From the NCBI RefSeq assembly GCF_030454045.1, contig NZ_JAKDJE010000089.1, positions 1 to 10,899 on the forward strand: 10,899 bases of DNA, read 5' to 3'. This stretch comes from Psychrobacter sp. (GTDB taxonomy: Bacteria; Pseudomonadota; Gammaproteobacteria; Pseudomonadales; Moraxellaceae). The position numbers and the translations under genes are program-made. Positions 1 to 6,692 of this stretch are shown here, one piece after another (position 1 is the stretch's first letter; every line of letters starts with the position of its first letter). The notes under the pieces were generated by a model that saw only the letters and a list, made by a program, of their open reading frames with translations, had not been told where the DNA came from and made no database searches.

Positions 1-515
1 TAATAAACAATTTAGCCTACCTTACCAATATCCTCTTTTATACAGTATATCTCTGCTAAGCGATTTGGGCAATTGTCTATCAAAGCTAACGTGTATTTTG
101 ATGGTGTAAGGCCGATTTGGGTGTGTAAATGGCAGTCGGGATGTTAAATAGTCTGGCTTACTACGTCTACACATCCCCTATATTTTATGTACTTACAAAA
201 GGCGGCAAACAATAAAAAATACCTTAGATCGCTCAATTATTCGTTTTGCGGCTTGAACCTTACATCTATACCCAACTTACCCAATAATTTTGATGATATA
301 AGTATCAAGCTCTGTAGCCGACATAACTGGCTATCCGAACTTTATGTCAGCTCACCTGATACGCCAATCAACTCTCTAATATCTATAGATATTTGCCTTC
401 TTGCTTGTCTCTTTACTATCTGAAAAATAGGCTGACTGCTTGCATTCTCTTCTCTAGTCGTATTCATCGGCTGATGGCTATCTAATTAATAGGCCTTACA
501 CCCACACCATTATTG
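1..515. other. Gene-poor region, possible decayed minus-strand frame
   Basis: I see no intact gene here. A plus-strand 78-codon frame (187-423) lacks a ribosome binding site and resembles nothing I know, so I do not call it. On the minus strand one frame, from an ATG at 467-465 to a TAA at 14-12, has only three internal TAA codons in about 150 codons, fewer than AT-rich random DNA should give. Its last part contains IGLTPSKY, faintly like the end of AraC-type DNA-binding domains. It could be the remains of a divergently transcribed regulator of the dead permease to the right, but this is weak and I do not annotate it as a gene. Confidence 0.35.
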
Positions 516-538
516 TCAAAACAATATTTGTGTTTTGA
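516..538. promoter_or_regulatory. Inverted repeat TCAAAACA-N7-TGTTTTGA
   Basis: Two perfect 8-bp arms are separated by 7 bp, about 115 bp upstream of the permease pseudogene start. No run of T follows and no intact gene ends nearby, so a terminator is unlikely. A binding site for a dimeric regulator, or an upstream activator site of the permease promoter, fits better. The function is inferred from position and symmetry only. Confidence 0.35.
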
Positions 539-570
539 GGCTTGTTATTATAAAGATATTCTGTTGGTTT

Positions 571-601
571 CTTATAACGATAAAATTTTTATCGTTATAA
601 G
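571..601. promoter_or_regulatory. Perfect 31-bp palindrome, probable operator
   Basis: The arms CTTATAACGATAAAA and TTTTATCGTTATAAG are exact reverse complements of 15 bp around a single central T. A one-base loop is poor for an RNA hairpin and no T tract follows, so this reads as a DNA site for a homodimeric regulator. Each arm also contains a smaller TTAT-N4-ATAA symmetry, which could allow two dimers to bind. It lies 53 bp upstream of the permease pseudogene start and overlaps its candidate -35 box, as expected for a repressor site. No intact regulator gene lies in the window. Confidence 0.55.
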
Positions 602-623
602 TAGTTTTTAAGGTAGATATTAT
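595..623 (+). promoter_or_regulatory. Candidate sigma-70 promoter of the permease pseudogene
   Basis: A TTATAA (-35, 595-600; 4 of 6 consensus bases), a 17-bp spacer and TATTAT (-10, 618-623) precede the dead permease. The -35 box lies inside the right arm of the 571-601 palindrome. An AGGG at 641-644 would serve as ribosome binding site 10 nt before the ATG at 655. The surroundings are very AT-rich, so other -10 choices (for example TATAGT at 633) are possible. Confidence 0.35.
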
Positions 624-654
624 ATAAATAAATATAGTACAGGGAATGTATATG

Positions 655-2037
655 ATGAGTTTATTGCCGATCCTATTGCCTTAGGATTATTGATGTGTTT
701 GGCCTATCGGGGTCATAGTGTCATTTTGTTAGCGCCTTTACTGGCGATGCTGGCTGTGCTATTGAGTGGTGAGGCGAGCATGATGCTGGGCGTGTATATG
801 CGAGTATTTATGAAAGGATTGGGTGGGTATATCAGCAGCTTTTTCCCGCTGTTTTTACTGGATGCGATATTTGGTAAGTTGATGGATGACTCAGGATCGG
901 CGCTGAGCATATCAGAGTCACTGGTCAACAAGCTCGGTCATAAGCAAGCGGTGCTGTCCATTGTGATGGCCTGTGCTATTTTGACGTATGGTGGGGTATC
1001 ATTATTCGTGGTTGGTTTTGCGGTGTATCCGATTGCAGCTGCGTATTTTGTGAGCTAAACATTCCAAAAAGATTGATTTCTGGGGCAATCGCATTGGGTG
1101 CTTTGACCTTACCATGACGGCATTGCCCGGCACCCCTGCCATTCAAAACGCCATTCCCATGCCATTTTTTAAAACCGACTCTTTTGCAGCCCCGGGCCTT
1201 GGGGTTATTGCTGGTTTGATCATGTTGATCGGCGGCATGGTCTGGTTGAACTATCGTACCCGATCGGCATTCAATGCTGGAGAAGGGTATGGTCATCACA
1301 ATGACAAATTAGCGGACGTCGAACATAGTGCAAAGCCGTCATTGATGGTGGCATTATTGCCAATTATCTTGGTCATCTTGATTAACTTTATCTGTACCAA
1401 ATGGCTGCTGCCTAGTATGGATAACAGCTATCTGGCAACCGAAGAGTTTGGCGCGGTTCCGCTCACCAAAGTACTCGGTATTTAGGCGATTGTTGTCGCT
1501 TTGGTAGTGTCTTGCGGCTCTATTATTTTACTGAACTGGAAACGTTGGAAAAACTTAAAAGAGTCGTTAAGCGAAGGCGCGCTTGGCTCCTTACTGCCTA
1601 TCTTCAATACCGCATCAGAAGTTGGTTATGGCTCGGTTATCGCCACTTTGACGGGCTTTGTGATTGTAGAAGAGTTCTTATTAAACCTATCTCCAGGCAA
1701 TCCGCTTATTTCAGAAGCGGTGTTTGTCAACGTCATAGCAGGTATCACCGGCTCTGCATCGGGCGGCTTGAGTATCGCGCTTAATACCATGGGAGATTAT
1801 TATCTCCAGCTGGCCTCTCAGTTTGGTATCAATCCTGAGCTGATGCACCGCGTCGCATCGATTGCCTCAGGCGGTTTGGATGCGCTTCCTCATAATGGTG
1901 CTGTGATTACGTTGCTTGTTATCTGTCAGCTGACTCATAGAGAATCTTATAAGGATATTTTTGTGGTCGCGGTTGCCGTGCCGATGTTAGCGTTGATAGC
2001 GGTTATCGTTTTAGGGACATTAATGGGCTCGTTCTAG
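655..2037 (+). pseudogene. GntP-family permease, frameshifted and interrupted
   Basis: This was an inner-membrane permease of the GntP family, whose members import gluconate, other sugar acids, D-serine or D-3-hydroxybutyrate. The family is recognised from LAYRGHSVILLAP near the N-terminus, FFPLFLLDAIFGKLM, TALPGTPAIQNAIPMPFF and the C-terminal SGGLDALPHNGAVITLL. Reading through it requires restoring one base at about 676-680 (TTGCC for TTGGCC), one at 1049/1050 (before GTGAG, giving FRELNIPKR) and one at about 1109-1110 (before ACCATG), plus reversing an in-frame TAG at 1483-1485 where the family would have Trp. The repaired product is about 461 residues, normal for the family, and contains many hydrophobic segments. 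The start ATG at 655 has AGGG upstream. The substrate cannot be read from sequence; the C-terminal part resembles proteins often named 3-hydroxybutyrate permease, but I would not rely on that. Sequencing error could explain single deletions but hardly all four lesions. Confidence 0.9.
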
Positions 2038-2119
2038 ACCGTTGTTCTCATTATTTAGCCCATAAAGAGACATGAACAAATAGAATCAGATCGTTATCTT
2101 TTACTAAAATCTAGCAAAT

Positions 2120-2157
2120 AAAAACCCCGTATGAGCTGGTGCTTGTAAGGGGTTTTT
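2120..2157 (+). terminator. Rho-independent terminator after the permease pseudogene
   Basis: AAAAACCCC (2120-2128) pairs with GGGGTTTTT (2149-2157). After a G-A mismatch the stem continues as TATGAGC/GCTTGTA around a TGGT loop. A-rich and T-rich flanks on both sides mean it could work on either strand. The inner stem, mismatch and loop match the hairpin at 4306-4340. Confidence 0.8.
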
Positions 2158-2279
2158 ATTTGGTAACTCAGTGGGTAAATGTGATCTACACTGCAGATTT
2201 TTTAGACCATTAAATAGATAGAAAATGCAAACGAAAGAGACATCACTCAAGATTATTCGTGTTTAACCACAATCCATCG

Positions 2280-2285
2280 TATAAT
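2280..2285 (+). promoter_or_regulatory. TATAAT -10 box for maeA
   Basis: A perfect TATAAT lies 51 bp before the preferred maeA start and after the upstream terminator, so maeA appears to be transcribed alone. The best -35 at usable distance (TTCGTG, 2256-2261, 18-bp spacer) is poor, which suggests that expression may depend on an activator. Transcription would begin near 2292. Confidence 0.5.
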
Positions 2286-2335
2286 GCTGCACTAGCACAG
2301 TACTCACTCATATGTCCTTAATAAGAAGATTCTAT

Positions 2336-4021
2336 ATGTCATCAAATAAGCGTCCCTTATACATTCCCGTTGCTGGCCCCGCTCTTTTAGAAACCCCTTT
2401 GCTGAATAAAGGCAGTGCTTTTTCATCAGAAGAACGTAGTAGCTTTAACCTCACTGGGCTGCTGCCTCATAACATCGAAACGATTGAAGAACAGTCCTTG
2501 CGTGCGTATCATCAGTTAAGCTCGTTCAACGACGATATGGATAAGCATATTTATTTGCGTAATATCCAAGACACCAACGAGACTTTGTTTTATCACTTGA
2601 TTGAGCAGCATATCGAAGAAATCATGCCGCTCATTTACACCCCAACCGTTGGTCAAGCATGTGAAAAATTCTCGCAAATTTATCGCCGTAAACGCGGGTT
2701 ATTTATCTCATACCCTGAGCGTCATAAAATCGACGACATGCTACAAAATGCCACCAAGCAAAACGTCAAAGTGATCGTGGTTACTGACGGTGAGCGCATC
2801 TTGGGCCTAGGGGATCAAGGCATTGGCGGTATGGGTATCCCAATCGGTAAACTGTCTCTATATACAGCTTGTGGTGGCATTAGCCCAGCGTACTGCTTAC
2901 CCATCTTGCTAGATGTCGGAACCAACAATCAAAAGCTACTTGACGATCCAATGTACATGGGCTGGCGCAACCCACGCATCTCTGGCGAAGAGTATGACGA
3001 ATTTGTCGACTTGTTTATCCAAGCCGTAAAACGCCGCTGGCCAGAAGTATTATTGCAGTTTGAAGATTTTGCACAGGGCAACGCCACTCCGCTATTGAAC
3101 AAATACCGTGATCAAATTTGCTGCTTTAATGATGATATTCAGGGAACGGCGGCGGTCTCGGTCGGTACTTTGATTGCAGCGTGCCTAACTAAAGGTCAAA
3201 AATTGAGCGAACAAAGAATTGCATTTTTAGGCGCGGGATCAGCAGGATGCGGTATTGCTGAGCATATCATTCGCCAAATGCAGCGTGAAGGATTGAGTGA
3301 AGCGCAGGCCCGTAGCCAAGTCTTTATGGTGGATCGCTATGGTCTACTGACTGATAGCATGACAGAGCTACAAAAATTCCAAGCACCCTTGGTACAAAAA
3401 GAATCTGCCATTGCTCACTGGGATAGGAGTAACAAGCTGGGTCTTGCTCAGGTCGTCAGACAAGCAAAAATCACCGTATTATTTGGTGTTAGTGGACAAA
3501 AAGGTCTGTTCACCCAAGAAGTGATTGAAACGCTATGCGCCAATACTGAAAACCCAATTGTATTGCCGCTATCAAACCCCACCTCGCGCGTGGAGGCGAC
3601 ACCGCAGGAAGTAATGAGTTGGAGCCGTGGCAAAGCCATTATTGCAACAGGCAGTCCTTTTCCGCGCACCACGTTTAATGGTCAGTCTTTCGAGGTTTCT
3701 CAGTGTAATAACAGCTACATATTCCCTGGTATTGGTCTTGGTGTGCTGGCAGCTCGGGCGACAGGTATCAGCGATAATATGCTTACAGCAGCAAGCCAAG
3801 CGCTTGCAGATATCTCCATGGAATACGAAAAAGCGCCAGGTGCTATACTACCGCCAATCAAGGTGATCCGAGAGATCAGTGAAAAAATCGCTCATGAAGT
3901 GGCCGTGCAAGCGGTTGAAGATGGGCTGGCACTTCCTGTAACAGCGGAAGGTTTACAGCGCCGCTTAACTGCGAATTTTTGGTTCCCTGAATATCGCAAC
4001 TATCGCCGTACGTCTTTCTAG
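2336..4021 (+). CDS. maeA: NAD-dependent malic enzyme (SfcA/MaeA type)
   Basis: This cytoplasmic enzyme oxidatively decarboxylates malate to pyruvate and CO2, normally reducing NAD+, and links the TCA cycle to pyruvate. The 561-residue product aligns by eye end to end with E. coli SfcA (565 residues). The malic N-terminal domain carries YTPTVG with catalytic Tyr101, the catalytic Lys172 in PIGKLSLY, and metal ligands Glu243-Asp244 (QFEDFA) and Asp267 (FNDDIQGT). The Rossmann domain has GAGSAG at 299-304, with Asp333 at the end of the next strand (MVDRYG), consistent with NAD preference. SNPTSRVEATP and the C-terminal EYRNYRRTS are typical. I chose ATG 2336 because AAGAAG (2323-2328) lies 7 nt before it and the protein then begins like its relatives; the in-frame ATG at 2312 would add eight residues and has no ribosome binding site. 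All key residues are present and the gene looks functional. Confidence 0.96.
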   Translation: MSSNKRPLYIPVAGPALLETPLLNKGSAFSSEERSSFNLTGLLPHNIETIEEQSLRAYHQLSSFNDDMDKHIYLRNIQDTNETLFYHLIEQHIEEIMPLIYTPTVGQACEKFSQIYRRKRGLFISYPERHKIDDMLQNATKQNVKVIVVTDGERILGLGDQGIGGMGIPIGKLSLYTACGGISPAYCLPILLDVGTNNQKLLDDPMYMGWRNPRISGEEYDEFVDLFIQAVKRRWPEVLLQFEDFAQGNATPLLNKYRDQICCFNDDIQGTAAVSVGTLIAACLTKGQKLSEQRIAFLGAGSAGCGIAEHIIRQMQREGLSEAQARSQVFMVDRYGLLTDSMTELQKFQAPLVQKESAIAHWDRSNKLGLAQVVRQAKITVLFGVSGQKGLFTQEVIETLCANTENPIVLPLSNPTSRVEATPQEVMSWSRGKAIIATGSPFPRTTFNGQSFEVSQCNNSYIFPGIGLGVLAARATGISDNMLTAASQALADISMEYEKAPGAILPPIKVIREISEKIAHEVAVQAVEDGLALPVTAEGLQRRLTANFWFPEYRNYRRTSF

Positions 4022-4044
4022 GATCATCACTGCGATATAAATCG

Positions 4045-4083
4045 AGCCTAATGCCGCAATCAACAGCAGCATTAGGCTTTTTT
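4045..4083 (+). terminator. Rho-independent terminator of maeA
   Basis: AGCCTAATGC (4045-4054) pairs with GCATTAGGCT (4069-4078), and the T run continues to 4083. It begins 24 nt after the maeA stop codon, so maeA is a single-gene transcript. Confidence 0.9.
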
Positions 4084-4305
4084 GGTTGAGCTGTTCTTGC
4101 TAGCGCTAATTTGAGGTGTTTTTAGATAACATTGAATTTAGAGCTTTTCATCAAGCCTTGATAACAGCACCATTTAGGTAAAGTGACAAATTAGATAAAG
4201 GCTGCCGATACTACCTATATTGTAGTGTTGGTCCTCTTTTTATTTGTTTTCAATATCTAAAACGAGGTGTCTTGATACCGATAGACAAGCCAGTCTATAG
4301 ACAAC
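4084..4305. other. Spacer between converging transcripts
   Basis: This AT-rich stretch separates the maeA terminator from the tRNA terminator coming from the other strand. I see no coding frame with a ribosome binding site, no tRNA fold and no convincing promoter, only short imperfect dyads. Confidence 0.5.
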
Positions 4306-4340
4306 AAAAAACCCTTATAAGCTGATGCTTAAAAGGGTTT
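4306..4340 (-). terminator. Rho-independent terminator of the tRNA gene
   Basis: AAACCCTT (4309-4316) pairs with AAGGGTTT (4333-4340); after an A-A mismatch, TAAGC pairs with GCTTA around a TGAT loop. Read on the minus strand, the stem begins 6 nt after the tRNA CCA end and finishes in a run of T (A at 4306-4311 on the plus strand). It shares its architecture with the hairpin at 2120-2157. Confidence 0.85.
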
Positions 4341-4345
4341 GAATA

Positions 4346-4422
4346 TGGTGGGCCCAGTAGGACTTGAACCTACGACCAAAGGATTATGAGTCCTCTGCTC
4401 TAACCAACTGAGCTATGGGCCC
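4346..4422 (-). tRNA. tRNA with CAT anticodon (Ile2-lysidine type favoured, or elongator Met)
   Basis: The minus strand folds as a complete 77-nt tRNA. It has a GGGCCCA/TGGGCCC acceptor stem, a D arm GCTC...GAGC, an anticodon stem GAGGA/TCCTT with loop CTCATAA (anticodon CAT), a T arm GTAGG-TTCAAGT-CCTAC, discriminator A and an encoded CCA (4346-4348). Position 1-72 is a G-C pair and the anticodon stem lacks three G-C pairs, so it is not the initiator tRNA. The stretch around the anticodon and the variable-loop TGGTC resemble the E. coli minor isoleucine tRNA, whose CAT wobble base TilS converts to lysidine to read AUA, more than its elongator Met tRNA. Sequence alone does not settle Ile2 against Met. 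It is transcribed from its own promoter and ends at its own terminator. Confidence 0.95.
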
Positions 4423-4439
4423 TAAACGTTAGACGCACA

Positions 4440-4467
4440 ATGATACCTGATTTTTTGAATTTTTCAA
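4440..4467 (-). promoter_or_regulatory. Strong sigma-70 promoter of the tRNA gene
   Basis: On the minus strand TTGAAA (-35, at 4467-4462), a 16-bp spacer and TATCAT (-10, at 4445-4440) lie directly before the tRNA. Transcription would start near 4433, about 11 nt upstream of the mature 5' end. The GC-containing stretch between -10 and start (TGTGCGTC) is typical of stringently controlled stable-RNA promoters. Confidence 0.75.
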
Positions 4468-4516
4468 GTAAAAGATGGCAAGTAACCAATAAATTTTTAA
4501 TCGGTTTAAAAGCTGA

Positions 4517-5329
4517 TTAAAAGCCACTACCAGCCAAAGTCAGGCTACGCCCCCCATCGATTGTGATAATTTCACCTGTGACATAGTGTGCTTGCACCAA
4601 GTACATTACACTGTGAGCAATTTCTTCAGGTTTTCCGATTCTTTGCATAGGTATTGAGGCAATAATATCTTGCTGCTTTACGTCATCAAGGGCTTGATCA
4701 CTGTCAGACTCAGGTAAAACATTGACCCCAGGAGCAACGCCATTGACGCGTATATCGGGTGCCAGCTCTAATGCCAGTGACTGTACCATCATACGATGAG
4801 CAGCCTTTGCCATATTATAGACCGCATAGTTGCTAAAGGGCGTATCCTGCGCATGAATATCTAATAAGCTCACAATACAGCCTTGCTGACGTTTGAGATA
4901 GGGCAGTAGTGCTTGACTCAAAAATAGGGGTGCCTTGGCATTGGTTAAGAAAAGCTCATTCCATTGCTCATGATTGATGTAGCCAATTGGGCTTGGGTAG
5001 AATCGTGACGCATTGTGTACCAATACATCTAACCGCCCAAATGTGCCTATGATGTTTTTGACAAAAACGTCTAACGTGGTATTGTTATTGACCACTGCCA
5101 AATCAGCCACGATAACCGCAGCGCTAGCAGAACGAGTTTCATTGAGTTGATTAGCCAAATATTCGGCTTCGTCTTGGCTATGATGGCAATGAATAATGAT
5201 ACGGTAGCCTTGTTTGTGCGCTGCTCTGACAATCGCTGCGCCGATGCGCCTAGCGCTACCAGTCACGAGCATCACAGGTGTATTACTATCCATACTGTCT
5301 GATGGGAAAGAGTTAGATTCTTGGTTCAT
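4517..5329 (-). CDS. folM: Pteridine reductase-type short-chain dehydrogenase (FolM/PTR1-like)
   Basis: This 270-residue cytoplasmic short-chain dehydrogenase probably uses NADPH to reduce a dihydropterin (dihydromonapterin, biopterin or folate). The cofactor motif is TGSARRIG (23-30), whose Arg pair suits the phosphate of NADPH, and NASRFYPSP (106-114) resembles the pteridine-reductase signature. The active site has Asp157 in LLDIHAQ where ordinary family members have Ser, followed by Tyr171 and Lys175 (YNMAK). An Asp at this place is characteristic of PTR1 and FolM proteins. IRVNGVAPG (193-201) and the C-terminal IDGG are also typical. The N-terminus is about 15 residues longer than the core fold needs; Met13 is an alternative start, but neither start has a clear ribosome binding site. 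It begins 11 nt after the cca stop, so it is very likely co-transcribed and perhaps translationally coupled with cca. Class confidence is high; the exact pterin substrate is inference. Confidence 0.85.
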   Translation of the reverse strand: MNQESNSFPSDSMDSNTPVMLVTGSARRIGAAIVRAAHKQGYRIIIHCHHSQDEAEYLANQLNETRSASAAVIVADLAVVNNNTTLDVFVKNIIGTFGRLDVLVHNASRFYPSPIGYINHEQWNELFLTNAKAPLFLSQALLPYLKRQQGCIVSLLDIHAQDTPFSNYAVYNMAKAAHRMMVQSLALELAPDIRVNGVAPGVNVLPESDSDQALDDVKQQDIIASIPMQRIGKPEEIAHSVMYLVQAHYVTGEIITIDGGRSLTLAGSGF

Positions 5330-5340
5330 AATAATATGTT

Positions 5341-6528
5341 TTACTCTATGTCACGCGCTTGTAAGTGCTCGATTCTGCTTTGACGTAGGGCGGCGCCAAT
5401 CGCAGGGCCTTTGAGGTTTGGTGCAATGTCTGTCATACCGATCGCATGAAAGCTATTCAGGGCTATCATCATTTGACGGTGCTGGGTTGCCAGCTCTAAG
5501 AAGTGACTACATACCAGTAGTTGTGAGAGCTTATTTGGCTCTTTATGAGCGCCGCAACCTTGTATTAAATCAATCTTTTCAGCCGCACTTAGCGTATTTA
5601 TGGTGCTTAGCTTTTCAGCCTGTTGCACAAATAGGGTGGCAAACTGAGTATGCGATTTTGGGACTTTGGCTTTATTACCGATAGCATTGATATTTTTTAT
5701 AGCCGTTGACAGGTGAGAGTTAGACTCCGCGTTTTCACTATGAAATAGTGAGGCGGTGAGGCTTGTCATCAACAGCGCCCAGCGCTGCGATAAGTTCAGA
5801 CGCATTTGCCCTGCAAAATACAAAGCTGTTTGTACAGTCTCTCGTATACAAGTGTTTTCCCACGCATCATGCAGTGGGGCAAAATACTCTGTCAATGCAC
5901 CAATTTCAAACAGCTGCTGCCAGTATACTTGCGGCGATAGCTGCATGGTGGCGCGGCTTGATTCTTGCCAGATACGTTCGGCACTCAAATGAGCAAGCTC
6001 ACCTAAGCTGACCAGTTGACGCATGAGCGCCAAGGTGTCCTCCGAGATGCTAAAGCCCAAGTCATAATAACGTCCAAAAAATCGAGCGGTTCGCAGTACT
6101 CGTAGCGGGTCTTCACTAAAAGCGCCAGACACATGGCGCAGTATGTGACTCTCTAAATCTTGTAATCCTCCGTAATAATCAATGACATCGCCACTGACAG
6201 GGGTATCATCGGTGAGACTCACAACCTCGATAGCCATTGCATTGATGGTCAGATCACGGCGCTGCAAATCCTCTTTTAAACTAACATTAGGACTGGCATG
6301 TACGCTAAAGCCCTTATACCCTGAGCCTTGCTTGCGCTCCGTGCGCGCAAGTGCATACTCTTCATGAGTGGTGGGGTGCAAAAACACAGGAAAGTCCGCA
6401 CCTACTTGTTGAAACCCTGCATCAAGCATCTCTGCGACGGTGGCACCAACCACAACGAAGTCTTTATCTTTGACAGGTTGTTGTAATAGTTGATCTCGAA
6501 CCGCACCACCCACAAGATAAATTTGCAT
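5341..6528 (-). CDS. cca: CCA-adding tRNA nucleotidyltransferase
   Basis: This enzyme builds or repairs the 3' CCA end of tRNAs using CTP and ATP without a template. The 395-residue protein is a bacterial class II enzyme. It opens with IYLVGGAVRD (3-12), has the metal-binding DKD (Asp21, Asp23), the RRDLTINAMA block (90-99) that recognises the nucleotide, and EDPLRVLRTARF (139-150) of the neck region. The C-terminal GPAIGAALRQSRIE resembles E. coli Cca (412 residues). The long-form enzymes carry a C-terminal HD phosphohydrolase domain, but here the expected HDLGK-type signature is absent: the matching stretch (about 228-262) reads IRETVQTAL...LTASLFH. A ribosome binding site AAGAGG lies 5 nt before the ATG. 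It follows two terminators and heads a probable two-gene operon with the pteridine reductase. Nucleotidyltransferase residues are intact, so CCA addition should work. Confidence 0.95.
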   Translation of the reverse strand: MQIYLVGGAVRDQLLQQPVKDKDFVVVGATVAEMLDAGFQQVGADFPVFLHPTTHEEYALARTERKQGSGYKGFSVHASPNVSLKEDLQRRDLTINAMAIEVVSLTDDTPVSGDVIDYYGGLQDLESHILRHVSGAFSEDPLRVLRTARFFGRYYDLGFSISEDTLALMRQLVSLGELAHLSAERIWQESSRATMQLSPQVYWQQLFEIGALTEYFAPLHDAWENTCIRETVQTALYFAGQMRLNLSQRWALLMTSLTASLFHSENAESNSHLSTAIKNINAIGNKAKVPKSHTQFATLFVQQAEKLSTINTLSAAEKIDLIQGCGAHKEPNKLSQLLVCSHFLELATQHRQMMIALNSFHAIGMTDIAPNLKGPAIGAALRQSRIEHLQARDIE

Positions 6529-6578
6529 AAAAGCCTCTTCTTATTGAACCGATATCAGCGGCCCAATCGCAATAAATC

Positions 6579-6616
6579 AAAAAACCGCCCATGCGTGATG
6601 TGCATTGACCGGTTTT
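6579..6616 (-). terminator. Second (distal) terminator hairpin after maeB
   Basis: AAAACCG (6581-6587) pairs with CGGTTTT (6610-6616), with an inner ATGC/GCAT stem around a loop containing TGAT. Read on the minus strand it ends in six T, 77 nt after the maeB stop. It separates maeB from cca and backs up the hairpin at 6625-6659. Confidence 0.75.
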
Positions 6617-6624
6617 AGTATAGC

Positions 6625-6659
6625 AAAAAGGCCCTGCCAATGGATGACAGAGCCCTTTT
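6625..6659 (-). terminator. First (proximal) terminator hairpin of maeB
   Basis: AAAAGG pairs with CCTTTT on the outside, and CCTG with CAG-AG inside past one mismatch and one bulge. On the minus strand the stem begins 33 nt after the maeB stop and ends in TTTTT. The stem is less perfect than that of the distal hairpin. Confidence 0.65.
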
Positions 6660-6692
6660 GAATCACATAATCATACGAAGTAGGACGTCTGA

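Noticed and set aside
187..423. A 78-codon plus-strand frame in the left spacer
   Set aside because: It has no ribosome binding site, odd composition and no recognisable motif, and it overlaps a better but also weak minus-strand frame.
1046..1115. Programmed frameshifting in the permease gene
   Set aside because: Three separate shifts are needed, no slippery heptamer or downstream structure is evident at the sites, and there is an additional amber codon.
690..1485. Separate small membrane proteins at 690-1058 and 1114-1485
   Set aside because: They are consecutive pieces of one GntP permease. Each restores family sequence only when joined, and neither has its own translation start signal.
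2312..2335. Upstream ATG of maeA adding eight residues
   Set aside because: It has no ribosome binding site, while the ATG at 2336 has AAGAAG 7 nt upstream and gives the family-like N-terminus.
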